Assembly: GCF_018207095.1 (NCBI RefSeq)
Contig: NZ_QOCZ01000072.1
Span: forward strand, 1-38,456
Source of the DNA: Nocardiopsis sp. MG754419
GTDB taxonomy: Bacteria; Actinomycetota; Actinomycetes; Streptosporangiales; Streptosporangiaceae
Direction of reading: 5' to 3'
DNA length: 38,456 bases
In this document: positions 15,847 through 24,376 of the stretch, in pieces
How positions within the stretch are numbered: the first letter of the stretch is position 1
Layout of the letters: each line of letters starts with the position of its first letter
Position numbers and translations under genes: made by a program
The notes under the pieces: model-generated
The model's database searches: none
What the model saw: the letters and a program-made list of their open reading frames with translations, nothing else
Told to the model about the DNA's origin: nothing

Positions 15847-15937
15847 CTTGTTCGTTCGCTCAGCTTTCTGCGCGGACCACGTGTTCATCCGCGCAGGTCT
15901 TCCGGTGGAGACCTGGTCGACACGAAGGAGCGGTGCC

Positions 15938-16261
15938 GTGCCCTGGCTGTGGTTGTCCGGAGCGATCCTCCTGGAGGTTCTCGCCACCACCTCGCTCAAG
16001 TTCTCCGAGGGGTTCACCCGTCTGCTCCCCTCCATCGCCGTGGTCATCGGCTACGGCGGAGCGTTCTACATGCTCTCCCAGGCACTCACCAAGGGCATGC
16101 CCCTCGGGATCGCCTACGGGACCTGGGCCGCGATCGGCGTCGCCCTGGTCGCCATCATCGGAGCGGTGTTCCTGGGCGAATCCCTCACCTGGATCCAGGT
16201 CGGCGGCATCGCCCTGGTCATCGCCGGGGTGATGGCGTTGGAGATGGGAGGACAGCACTGA
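15938..16261 (+). CDS. SMR-family small multidrug/guanidinium exporter
   Basis: Four-helix proton-coupled exporter of 107 residues working as an antiparallel dimer in the inner membrane. The start is GTG 15938, with AAGGAG seven bases upstream; the longer ATG frame from 15728 is not SMR-like at its N-terminus. The essential glutamate is Glu13 in GAILLEVLATTSLK. TM3 carries GIAYGTWAAIGVALVAIIG and TM4 GGIALVIAGVMALEMG. Gdx (guanidinium) and Qac (multidrug) subtypes are hard to separate by eye, and no guanidine riboswitch was found in the leader. A TetR regulator follows on the same strand and probably represses this gene. Confidence 0.92.
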   Translation: MPWLWLSGAILLEVLATTSLKFSEGFTRLLPSIAVVIGYGGAFYMLSQALTKGMPLGIAYGTWAAIGVALVAIIGAVFLGESLTWIQVGGIALVIAGVMALEMGGQH

Positions 16262-16383
16262 TGCCGTACACCGACCGCGCGCACCGCATCCGTGTCGAGC
16301 GGTGCCGCACCGGCCGTCCCGGAACCGACCGGGACCCCGCACACCGCACCCACCCGACCGTCCGACCGAACGAGCACCCGTGA
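16261..16383 (+). CDS. Possible 40-residue coupled small ORF
   Basis: ATG 16261 overlaps the SMR stop codon (TGATG), and its TGA (16381-16383) overlaps the GTG start of the TetR gene (GTGA). GC3 is high. The peptide is Arg-, Pro- and His-rich with no hydrophobic segment (MPYTDRAHRIRVERCRTGRP). It could be a translational bridge or a chance frame. Confidence 0.25.
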   Translation: MPYTDRAHRIRVERCRTGRPGTDRDPAHRTHPTVRPNEHP

Positions 16384-16979
16384 TCAGCGCACATCCGACC
16401 CCGGAGAACATCAGCGACGGCCGTCGACGCAAGGGCGAACAGCGTCGTCGGCTGCTGCTGGACGCCACCATGGCGGTCATCGCCCGCGAGGGGGTCGCCG
16501 CGGTCAGCCAGCGTCGGGTCGCCGCCGAGGCCGGGGTGCCGCCCAGCACGGTGACCTACTACTACGCCACCGTCGACGACCTCCTCGTCGACGCGCTCAC
16601 GCGGGTCAACGACGCCTACGTGACGGTCGTGGAGGCGCTGCCGTCAGACCCCGACGAGGCGCTGCGCGGTTTCGCGGCGCTCATCGCGGAGGGCACGGGG
16701 CACGACCGGGCGCACGCCCTGGCGGAGATGGAGCTGTTCCTCATCGCCGCCCGTCGTCCTTCCCTGCGCGCGCAGATCGTGCGCTGGAACGACGCCGTGG
16801 ACGCCTTTCTGGCCCCCTACCTTCCGACCCCGGACTCCCGCGCCGGGGTGGCCGCCGCCTGCGACGGCTTCTTCCTGCGCTGCTGCGTACTGGAGCCACC
16901 GCCCTCCGCCGACGAGGTGTACCGGACGCTCAGCCGCCTGATCGACCGCGAACGGGGCCTCGACCACGAACGCCCCTGA
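16380..16979 (+). CDS. TetR-family regulator, likely of the SMR exporter
   Basis: Repressor of 199 residues. I start it at GTG 16380 (VISAHPTPENISDGRR); an ATG at 16302 would add a Pro/Arg-rich extension. The helix-turn-helix is RRRLLLDATMAVIAREGVAA followed by SQRRVAAEAGVPPSTVTYYY, the family core. The ligand domain contains ALAEMELFLIAARRPSLRAQ and two adjacent cysteines (FFLRCCVLEPP). It lies downstream of the SMR gene with a 118-base gap, forming a typical efflux-regulator pair. Confidence 0.9.
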   Translation: MISAHPTPENISDGRRRKGEQRRRLLLDATMAVIAREGVAAVSQRRVAAEAGVPPSTVTYYYATVDDLLVDALTRVNDAYVTVVEALPSDPDEALRGFAALIAEGTGHDRAHALAEMELFLIAARRPSLRAQIVRWNDAVDAFLAPYLPTPDSRAGVAAACDGFFLRCCVLEPPPSADEVYRTLSRLIDRERGLDHERP

Positions 16980-17093
16980 CCGACCGCGTCCGTCTCGGGA
17001 CGGGTGGACCCAGGGAGCGCACCGCCCACAGCCCACGGCCCTCGGTGCACCCACCCGCCCGGTGGACCGCACCAGGGCGAACGCCCGACCCTC

Positions 17094-17113
17094 GCCGGTG
17101 GACTCCCACCGGC
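17094..17113. terminator. Bidirectional terminator hairpin
   Basis: A perfect 8-bp stem GCCGGTGG-ACTC-CCACCGGC lies between the convergent tetR (ends 16979) and UbiB-like (ends 17177) genes. The surrounding bases are repetitive CCCACCG-type sequence without a gene. Confidence 0.6.
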
Positions 17114-17176
17114 CGGGCCCGCCCGTCGGCACCCACCGACCACAGCCCACCGGCCGGAACCCACCGACGACCGTCC

Positions 17177-19201
17177 TCAGATCCTCCTGTGCTCCGAGCC
17201 GTCCCGGACCATGTCCACCAACAGCCGCAGCACGAACATCGCGGTGGCGGCCAACAGGGACCAGGCCAGCAGGCTGAGCGCCTGGGTGTGGGTGGCCAGG
17301 TCCGACCAGGCCACCCCCGGCTGTTCGGTCACGTTGAACAACCCCACCGACATGAACCCGGTGACCACCGCCAACACGGTCATGACGCCACGGCGCACGA
17401 CCGAGCGCAGGAGTCTTCGGTCCTCAGGGTGGGCGAACATCCGCGCCTGCACCGTGAACCGCCCCTTGTGGAGCTGGTCGGTGATCCTGTCCAACCGTCG
17501 GGGCAACCGGCGCAGGGTGGGCAGCAGGGCCAACAGCTCCCCGGAGGCCATCTCCCGCAGGTTGCCGGTCCCCAACTGCTCCGACATCCGCGCCCCGGCG
17601 AACCGCTTGGCCTCGGACACGGTGTCGAAGCCCGGCGCGAGGAACACCAGGGTGCCCTCCAGCGTGGCCAGGGCCCGGAACACCGCCGCCAGCTCGGCCG
17701 GCAGGACCAGGCCGAACCGGGTGACCAGCATGAGCAACTCGGTGAACATCCGCATGCTGGCCGAGGCGCCCCCGTGCAGGTAACGCGCCATGAACTGGCC
17801 GAGCGAGCGGCGCAGGCGTTCGGTGTCGATCTCCCCCGGGTCGTCCACCACGTCCAGGAGGGTGTCGGTGAGCAGGACGGCGTCGCCCCGGTCGATGGCC
17901 AGCAGCATCATCTGGAGCGCCTCACGGGTGCGGGCGTCCAGGCGTCCCACCGAGCCGTAGTCCAGCAGCCCCACACCGCCGCCGTCGAGCAGCAGGATGT
18001 TGCCCGGGTGCGGGTCGGCGTGGAAGATGCCGCCGACGAGCACCTGCTCCAGCAGACAGTCCAGCAGGGTGCGGGCGATGTCCTCGCCCCGCTCCCCCGG
18101 CACCCCGGTGCCGTCGATCTGGCTCCCGTGCAGCCGCTCCATCACCAGCACGCGACGGCTGGTGTAGGCCTCGTACACCTTGGGGATGCGCACCGGCGAG
18201 TCCACGGAGGCGTCCGCGACGGCGGCGATGTTGGCCGCCTCCACCTCGAAGTCGAGCTCCTCCACCAACGCGTCGGCGAACCCCTCGGCCAGGTCGCGCA
18301 CGCCGATCGCCCGCCCCCAGTATGTGTGCTCGTCCACGCGCCGGGCCAGCCGCCGGAGGATGTCGAGGTCCCGGCGGACCACGGGGGCGATCCCGGGCCG
18401 CTGCACCTTGACCACGACCTCCTCCGACCCGCCGCGCAGCCGTGCCGTGTGCGCCTGGGCGATGGAGGCGGCCGCCAGCGGCTCGGGGTCGAACTCGGCG
18501 AACATCTCGTCGACGTCGCGCCCCAGCTCGGCGGCCACACAGTCGCGGACCTGGTCGGAGGGGACCCGGGCGACCTCGCTGTGCAGCCGGCCCAGTTCCT
18601 CGACGAACACCGGGGGCAGCAGGTCACGGCGGGTGGCCAGCACCTGGCCGAGCTTGACGAACACCACCCCGGCCTCCTCCATGGAACGGGCCAGGGAGCG
18701 GGCGAGCCTGCGCTGCGCCGAGGTGTCCTCCACGCCCTCGCGGCGACCGATGACGTAGCCGCCCAGGCCGTGCCGGACCAGGATCCACAGGATCGCGCGG
18801 TACCGACCCAACCGGCCGAACAGGTGGGACGCCTCCCGCACCATGGCGACCGGGCGGACGCGGGTCCCCCGTGGCAGGAGCAGCTCCAACGCCACGAAGG
18901 CGAGCATCGAACCCACGGCCATCGCGAAGAGCATCAGCGCCATGAACCCGGGCTCCTCCAGCCGGGCGGTGTCGGTGTCGGAGAGCGCGTCGAAGGTGCC
19001 GAAGTAGGCCAGCACCGCGCCGACCGCGCCGAGCGGCGCGCCGAACAGCGCGGCCAGGGCCAGGCGTGGCAGGTTGAAGGGCACGTCCATCAGCCGGCTG
19101 GCGAGCGTGCCCAGGCCCAGCAGGACCAGGATCAGCATGACCAGTGAGAAGACCTGGCCGATGATCATGCCCAGCACCGAGGTGATGGTCAGGGGTTCCA
19201 C
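17177..19201 (-). CDS. UbiB/ABC1 (AarF)-family atypical kinase-like membrane protein
   Basis: Protein-kinase-like ATPase of 674 residues, membrane-anchored; relatives act in ubiquinone/menaquinone or lipid homeostasis. GTG 19201 has AAGGG upstream, better than the 19285 start. N-terminal membrane segments (about 10-32, 42-62, 82-105) are followed by the UbiB core: KxGQ motif in VFVKLGQVLATR near 182, the alanine-rich loop AAASIAQAH, the lysine in VVVKVQRPG, ExD in EELDFEVEAAN, HADPHPGNILL and LLDYGSVGRL (the DFG equivalent). Two C-terminal membrane segments (about 590-610 and 630-655) complete the usual layout. It is monocistronic between terminators. Confidence 0.9.
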   Translation of the reverse strand: MEPLTITSVLGMIIGQVFSLVMLILVLLGLGTLASRLMDVPFNLPRLALAALFGAPLGAVGAVLAYFGTFDALSDTDTARLEEPGFMALMLFAMAVGSMLAFVALELLLPRGTRVRPVAMVREASHLFGRLGRYRAILWILVRHGLGGYVIGRREGVEDTSAQRRLARSLARSMEEAGVVFVKLGQVLATRRDLLPPVFVEELGRLHSEVARVPSDQVRDCVAAELGRDVDEMFAEFDPEPLAAASIAQAHTARLRGGSEEVVVKVQRPGIAPVVRRDLDILRRLARRVDEHTYWGRAIGVRDLAEGFADALVEELDFEVEAANIAAVADASVDSPVRIPKVYEAYTSRRVLVMERLHGSQIDGTGVPGERGEDIARTLLDCLLEQVLVGGIFHADPHPGNILLLDGGGVGLLDYGSVGRLDARTREALQMMLLAIDRGDAVLLTDTLLDVVDDPGEIDTERLRRSLGQFMARYLHGGASASMRMFTELLMLVTRFGLVLPAELAAVFRALATLEGTLVFLAPGFDTVSEAKRFAGARMSEQLGTGNLREMASGELLALLPTLRRLPRRLDRITDQLHKGRFTVQARMFAHPEDRRLLRSVVRRGVMTVLAVVTGFMSVGLFNVTEQPGVAWSDLATHTQALSLLAWSLLAATAMFVLRLLVDMVRDGSEHRRI

Positions 19202-19362
19202 GGGAAGACCCTTCTGCGGCACGGCGCGACACGGGTGCCGCGCGGTGGGAGGAACGGGGTGACGGGTCGTCCCCGCCGAGCACAACGATGCCGGCTCCCT
19301 CCGACGTGCGACAGCCCGCGTCCCCAGGCTGTGGAAAACCTCCCACGACTCCGCACACGCGT

Positions 19363-19391
19363 GAGGGCCCGCCGGATTCCGGCGGGCCCTC
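19363..19391 (-). terminator. Terminator of the D-Ala-D-Ala carboxypeptidase gene
   Basis: A perfect 13-bp stem GAGGGCCCGCCGG-ATT-CCGGCGGGCCCTC lies 35 bases past the stop codon, before the UbiB-like gene. Confidence 0.85.
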
Positions 19392-19425
19392 GTCGTCGCT
19401 CAGGACGTCAGTGGATCTCGTGACC

Positions 19426-21024
19426 TCAGCAGGTCAGCTCCCAGGAGCACTCCAGCTCCCCGCCCACCGTGGGCGCGCTCCGCAGCGCCGTCGTACCCTC
19501 CGGCACCTGGTTGCCCAGGTACTCGGCGAGCCGGACGACGATCGCGTCCTGCACGTGGAGGGGCGCCGCACCGGCGTGGTCGTTGTTGACGACGCTGAAG
19601 TACAGCTCGGCGCCGTCCGGACCCTGCACGTAACCGGACAGGGCGCTCACACCGGTCATGGTCCCGGTCTTGGCCTGGGCGACGTCCGCGGCCGCCGTGT
19701 CGGCCATGCGCGAGGCGAGGGTGCCGCCCACGAACGGGTCGCCGTCCCCGGCGACCGGCAGGGAGTCGTGCCAGACCTCGTACCAGGGGGCGTCCTGCGC
19801 CCGGTCGAGCAGGTCGATCATGGTGTCGGCCGTCATCAGGTTGCCCCGGGACAGGCCCGAACCGTCGGTGAGGACGAGGTCGGAGGTGTCCACACCCAGC
19901 TCTTGGAGGGCCGTGTCGACCTCGGTCAGACCGGCCTCCCACGACCCCTCGTCGGCGCCGTGCCGGCCGAGGGTCTTGACCAGCATCTCCGTGTGGCCGT
20001 TGTTGCTGAACTTCATCAGCGGCACGAGCACCTCCTCCAGCGGCATGGAGGTGTTCTCGGCGACCACGCGGGGACGCTGCCAGTCGGCGGGGACCGCGCC
20101 CCGGTCGACGTCGCCCTCGACCTCGACGCCGTTCTCCTCCAGCGCCCGCGCGAACAGGTGACCCGCCAGGGCGGCGGGCTCGTCCACCGTGCGCACCGCC
20201 ACGACGGGATCGGCGTCGACGGGCAGCGTGCCGGTGACCTCGATGGTGTTGGTGCCCACCGGCCGGTCGATCGCGAGGGTGTTCTCGGCCTCGGCGGAAC
20301 CGGTGACGGCCTGGTTGTCGAGTTCGACGTAGCCCTCGGCGGCGCCCGGGTCCACGCTCACCGCGTCGCCCTCGTCGGCGGCGGTGACGGTCACCTCGGT
20401 CACCCCCGTGTCGTACCGGTCGCCGTGGGCCACGGTCAGGGCGGAGATCTGCGCCGAGTAGGCGAAGGCCTCGTCCTCGGGCCACCAGTCGTCCACGAGG
20501 CGCTGGTCGTCGAACCACGAGTCGTCGGCGAACACCTCGCCCACCGAGGTCACCCCGGAGGCGGCCACGTCCGCGGCCATGGCGTCGAGGTCGTCCGCGT
20601 TCAGCGTCGGGTCGCCGCCGCCGACCAGGTACACCTCGGGAACGTCGCCGCGGCCGGGACGGCGCTCCACCACGGCCTCGGTCGTGAAGGTGTGGTCGGT
20701 ACCGAGCGCCTGCAGGGCGGCCGCGGTGGAGAAGGACTTCATGTTGGAGGCGGGCAGCAACGCGGTGTCGGCGTCCTGCGAGTAGAGCGCCTCACCGGTG
20801 TCGGCGTCGGTCACGACCACACCGGAGGTGGCGCCCTCCAGGGCGGGATCGTCCAGGATCGTGTCGATGTCGGCCCGCAGGTCGTCGACGCGCTCGGCCT
20901 GGTCGGCCGTGTCGGCGATCGCGGGTGAGGGGGCCAGGGCCAGGGGAACGGTGACGAGCGCGGCCGCCAGCCACCCTCCCTGTCGTCGGAGCCTCGAGGG
21001 TGGATGGGGGGAGGCAGAGATCAA
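19426..21024 (-). CDS. dacB: D-alanyl-D-alanine carboxypeptidase/endopeptidase, PBP4 (S13) family
   Basis: Exported penicillin-binding protein of 532 residues that trims or opens peptidoglycan cross-links. The start is TTG 21024, supported by AAGGAG five bases upstream. The signal peptide covers about residues 1-37 (GGWLAAALVTVPLALAPSPAIA). Class-C PBP motifs are in order: SxxK at Ser93-Lys96 (PASNMKSFST), SxN in KFSNNGHTEML near 335, and KTG in AQAKTGTMTG near 452. A large insert between SxxK and SxN is typical of PBP4. The final residues contain two cysteines (ELECSWELTC), possibly a disulfide. It stands alone, with a terminator on each side. Confidence 0.93.
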   Translation of the reverse strand: MISASPHPPSRLRRQGGWLAAALVTVPLALAPSPAIADTADQAERVDDLRADIDTILDDPALEGATSGVVVTDADTGEALYSQDADTALLPASNMKSFSTAAALQALGTDHTFTTEAVVERRPGRGDVPEVYLVGGGDPTLNADDLDAMAADVAASGVTSVGEVFADDSWFDDQRLVDDWWPEDEAFAYSAQISALTVAHGDRYDTGVTEVTVTAADEGDAVSVDPGAAEGYVELDNQAVTGSAEAENTLAIDRPVGTNTIEVTGTLPVDADPVVAVRTVDEPAALAGHLFARALEENGVEVEGDVDRGAVPADWQRPRVVAENTSMPLEEVLVPLMKFSNNGHTEMLVKTLGRHGADEGSWEAGLTEVDTALQELGVDTSDLVLTDGSGLSRGNLMTADTMIDLLDRAQDAPWYEVWHDSLPVAGDGDPFVGGTLASRMADTAAADVAQAKTGTMTGVSALSGYVQGPDGAELYFSVVNNDHAGAAPLHVQDAIVVRLAEYLGNQVPEGTTALRSAPTVGGELECSWELTC

Positions 21025-21147
21025 GGGTTCTCCTTCGAAGGAAACCGATCAGGGTCGACGTGAGGGTAGAAACTAACCGACCCTTGTACCCGATTTCCGG
21101 CGTTCCCACCCTTCGGCGTGTCGCCGCAGGTGGGGGCTTCGAGCACA

Positions 21148-21186
21148 GAACGGCGCCGTGGAGGATCGTCCTCCACGGCGCCGTTC
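21148..21186 (-). terminator. Terminator of the peptide ABC operon
   Basis: A perfect 18-bp stem (21148-21165 with 21169-21186) around a TCG loop, beginning 38 bases past the ATPase stop codon. There is no T tract. Confidence 0.85.
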
Positions 21187-21224
21187 GCGTCCCACCCTCG
21201 CCGGCGGCGCACCGCCGGCACGGG

Positions 21225-23462
21225 TCAGATGAGCTCCACCACCTGGGAGTAGTGACAGGCGTCCCGGTGACCGGCGCCCCGGTCCAGCAGCTCCGGCGGC
21301 TCCTCCACGCACTTGGTGCGCTCGGCCTCCGACAGCTCGCCGGCGAACTTCGGGCAGCGCGTCCGGAACCGGCAGCCCGAGGGCGGGTTCGCCGGGCTGG
21401 GGATGTCCCCCGTGACGATGATGCGCTCCCGGGTCCGCTCCTTGATCGGGTCGGGCAGCGGGATGGCGGAGATCAACGCCTGGGTGTACGGGTGCGCCGG
21501 GGCCCGGAACAGCTGCTCCGTGGTGGCCGTCTCCACGATCTTGCCGAGGTACATCACCGACACCCGGTCGGCGATGTGCTTGACCACGGACAGGTCGTGC
21601 GAGACGAACAGGTAGGACAGCCCCAGTTCGTCCTGGAGGTCCTCCAGAAGGTTGATCACACCCGCCTGGATGGACACGTCCAGCGCCGAGACCGGCTCGT
21701 CCAGGACCAGCACCCGCGGGTTGAGCGACAGGGCGCGGGCCACGCCGATGCGCTGCCGCTGCCCGCCGGAGAACTCGTGCGGGTAGCGGGAACCGTGCTC
21801 GGGGTTGAGCCCCACCAGTTCGAGGAGTTCCTTGACCCGCTTGCGCGCGTCACGGTGTCCGCTCCCGTGGATCCGCATCGGCTCGCCGATGATGTCGGCG
21901 ACCGCCATGCGGGGGTCCAGGGAGGCGAACGGGTCCTGGAACACCAGCTGGAGGTCCTTGCGGAGCGGGCGCATGCGCCGGTCCGAGAGGCCGTGCAGCG
22001 GCCGACCCATGTACGTCAGCTCGCCCGAGGTCAGCCGGATGAGGTTGAGCAGCAGGCGCGCCGTGGTGGACTTGCCGCAGCCCGACTCCCCGACCAGTGC
22101 GAGGGTCTCGCGCTCGCGCAGGTCCAGGGAGACCCCCGAGACCGCCTGCACCTCACCGACCTTGCGCCGCAGCAACCCCTGGGAGCGGATCGGGAAGTGC
22201 TTGACCAGGTCGGTGGCGCTGAGCAGGACCTCGGGCTCGGTCGACCCCGCGGTCTCCGGCGCCGTTTCCGGCTCCGCGCGCGCCTCCTCCAGGTACTCCT
22301 CGCGGGCCTCGGCGATCAGGGACTCCGCCGCCTCGACCTCCGCCACCGATCCCACGCCCTCGGTGTCGACCGAGGTGGCCTGGAACAGGTCGGACGCCTC
22401 GACACCCGTGAGCTCGCCACTGAAGTGGCAGGCCGCGGTGTGGCCGTCGGCGTCGCCCGCCTCGGCGGGCCCCCGGTCGCCGCCCTCCAGGGTGAGCAGC
22501 AGTTGCGGCTCCTCCTGGTGGCACAGGTCCCGGGCCATCGGGCAGCGCGGGGCGAACCCGCACCCCTCGGGCAGGTCCCGTAGGGAGGGCGGGGTGCCGA
22601 GGATGGGCGTGAGACGGTCGGAGCGGTCGCCGTCCAGACGCGGAAGCGAACCGAGCAGCCCCAGCGCGTAGGGCATGCGCGGCCGGTAGAAGACCTCCTC
22701 CACGGGGCCCGACTCGACGATGCGCCCCGCGTACATCACCCCCACCCGGTCGACCTGACCGGCCACGACGCCGAGGTCGTGGGTGATGAGCACCAGCGCG
22801 GCGCCGGTCTCCCGGCGGGCCCGCTGGAGCGCGTCCAGGACCTGCGCCTGGACGGTCACGTCGAGGGCCGTGGTGGGCTCGTCGGCGATGATCACGTCCG
22901 GGTCGTTGGCCATCGCGATCGCGATCACCACCCGCTGGCGCATACCGCCGGACAGCTCGTGCGGGTACTGCTTGAGCCGCTGATCGGGGGACGGGATGCC
23001 CACGATCTCCAGCAGCTCCAGCGCCCGCGCCATGGCGACCTGCTTGCTCACCTTCTTGTGGGCGAGCACCGCCTCGGCGATCTGGTACCCGATCGTGTAG
23101 ACGGGGTTGAGCGAGGTCAGCGGGTCCTGGAAGATCATGGCGATCTTCTGCCCGCGCACCTTGCTGATCTCCTTGTCCGACAGGCCGAGGATCTCTTGGC
23201 CCAGGACCTTGGCAGAACCCTCCACCCGGGCGTTCCTGGGCAGCAGGCCCATGATCGCCATCGAGGTGACGGACTTGCCCGAGCCGGACTCGCCCACGAT
23301 GCCCAGGGCCTCGCCCCGGCGGAGGCGGTAGGAGACCTCCCGCACGGCGGGCAGCGGCCCGTCGTCCGAGGGGAACGTGACGCTGAGGTCGGTGACCTCC
23401 AGCACCACGTCGTCATCGGTCGCCGCAGCGGCGTGTTCTTCGTTCATGTACTCAGTCGTCAT
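21225..23462 (-). CDS. Fused peptide ABC transporter ATPase (DppD-DppF type)
   Basis: Two ATP-binding cassettes in one 745-residue chain, powering the importer encoded upstream. The first half has Walker A GESGSGKS (57-64), LSGGMRQR signature and IIADEPTTALDVT. The second half has GESGCGKS near 460, FSGGQRQR and VLVLDEPVSALDVS. Each half ends with the oligopeptide-transporter tetra-cysteine region (GCGFAPRCPMARDLC...ACHF; GCRFRTRCP...KC...ACHY). In some mycobacterial homologues this region is reported to hold an iron-sulfur cluster. An acidic, Glu-rich linker (about 345-410) joins the halves. Its ATG overlaps the permease stop by four bases (ATGA), indicating translational coupling. Confidence 0.94.
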   Translation of the reverse strand: MTTEYMNEEHAAAATDDDVVLEVTDLSVTFPSDDGPLPAVREVSYRLRRGEALGIVGESGSGKSVTSMAIMGLLPRNARVEGSAKVLGQEILGLSDKEISKVRGQKIAMIFQDPLTSLNPVYTIGYQIAEAVLAHKKVSKQVAMARALELLEIVGIPSPDQRLKQYPHELSGGMRQRVVIAIAMANDPDVIIADEPTTALDVTVQAQVLDALQRARRETGAALVLITHDLGVVAGQVDRVGVMYAGRIVESGPVEEVFYRPRMPYALGLLGSLPRLDGDRSDRLTPILGTPPSLRDLPEGCGFAPRCPMARDLCHQEEPQLLLTLEGGDRGPAEAGDADGHTAACHFSGELTGVEASDLFQATSVDTEGVGSVAEVEAAESLIAEAREEYLEEARAEPETAPETAGSTEPEVLLSATDLVKHFPIRSQGLLRRKVGEVQAVSGVSLDLRERETLALVGESGCGKSTTARLLLNLIRLTSGELTYMGRPLHGLSDRRMRPLRKDLQLVFQDPFASLDPRMAVADIIGEPMRIHGSGHRDARKRVKELLELVGLNPEHGSRYPHEFSGGQRQRIGVARALSLNPRVLVLDEPVSALDVSIQAGVINLLEDLQDELGLSYLFVSHDLSVVKHIADRVSVMYLGKIVETATTEQLFRAPAHPYTQALISAIPLPDPIKERTRERIIVTGDIPSPANPPSGCRFRTRCPKFAGELSEAERTKCVEEPPELLDRGAGHRDACHYSQVVELI

Positions 23463-24376
23463 CGCCGCACCCTGGTCTGTCGTGGGTCGAGGGCGTCCCG
23501 GAGGCCGTCACCGATGAAGTTGATCGTCAGACAGATCAGCACCAGCAGCACACCGGGCGGATAGAACAGCCACGGACGCGTGGACACCGCCGTGCGGGCG
23601 GAGCCGATCATTTGGCCGAGCGAGATGTCCGGCAGCTGGATGCCGAGCCCCAGGAAGGACATGCCCGCCTCCGCGAGGATCGCCACGGCCACCAGCAGGG
23701 TGGCGGCGACGATGATCGGTCCGGCGGCGTTGGGCAGCAGGTGCCGGAAGATGATCCACGGGGCGGAGGCGCCCGAGGCCCGGGCCGCCTCCACGAACTC
23801 CTGTTCGCGCAGGGACAGGACGACACCGCGCACGACACGGGCGATGGTGGCCCACGAGAAGATCGCGATGATCAACGCGATCGCGGACCAGGAGGCGCCG
23901 GCCCCCGTGTTGCCCGCGATGGCCGCGGCGGCGACCAGCAGCGGGACGATGAGGAAGATGTCGACGACGCGCATCATGAGCGCGTCGACACGGCCCCCGT
24001 AGTAACCGGCGGTGGCACCCCACAGCGAACCGACGAACGTGGACAGCAGGGAGACGCTGAACGCCACCTTCAGGGTCTGCTGGGCCCCGCGCATGAGCTG
24101 GCCGAGGACGTCGTTGCCGGCCGCGGAGGTCCCCAGCGGGTGGTCGCCGCCGGGCGGCAGGTTGCTGGGGATCTCCTTGTAGACGGTGTGGTCCCAGATC
24201 CAGAAGAGGGGACCGACGAACGCGAACAGGACGATGAGGACCAGCAGGACCAGGCTGATCATCGCCGGACGGTGCCGCGAGAACCGCAGGACGATGGTCT
24301 GCAGCTGGGTCCGGTCGGCGGTGTCCTTCCGCGCCTTCTTCGGGCGCGTGCTCCCGAACATGCCGTTCTCACTCAT
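23459..24376 (-). CDS. Peptide ABC transporter permease, DppC/OppC type
   Basis: Inner-membrane permease of 305 residues. A hydrophilic N-terminus precedes TM1 (MISLVLLVLIVLFAFVGPLF, about 35-54). Between TM1 and TM2 comes the family motif HPLGTSAAGNDVLGQLMRGA. Five further segments include the EAA-type coupling loop EFVEAARASGASAPWIIFRH near 190-210. The closing region (DGLRDALDPR) is standard for DppC. It overlaps the upstream permease gene by eight bases and the ATPase gene by four. Confidence 0.94.
   Translation of the reverse strand: MSENGMFGSTRPKKARKDTADRTQLQTIVLRFSRHRPAMISLVLLVLIVLFAFVGPLFWIWDHTVYKEIPSNLPPGGDHPLGTSAAGNDVLGQLMRGAQQTLKVAFSVSLLSTFVGSLWGATAGYYGGRVDALMMRVVDIFLIVPLLVAAAAIAGNTGAGASWSAIALIIAIFSWATIARVVRGVVLSLREQEFVEAARASGASAPWIIFRHLLPNAAGPIIVAATLLVAVAILAEAGMSFLGLGIQLPDISLGQMIGSARTAVSTRPWLFYPPGVLLVLICLTINFIGDGLRDALDPRQTRVRR

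Noticed and set aside
15625..15937. Guanidine riboswitch before the SMR gene
   Set aside because: Searched for ykkC-type conserved blocks and paired ACGR-loop hairpins; none seen.
16292..19147. 951-codon plus-strand open frame
   Set aside because: Low-complexity Gln/His/Gly-rich shadow of the UbiB-like gene and the TetR gene in other frames.
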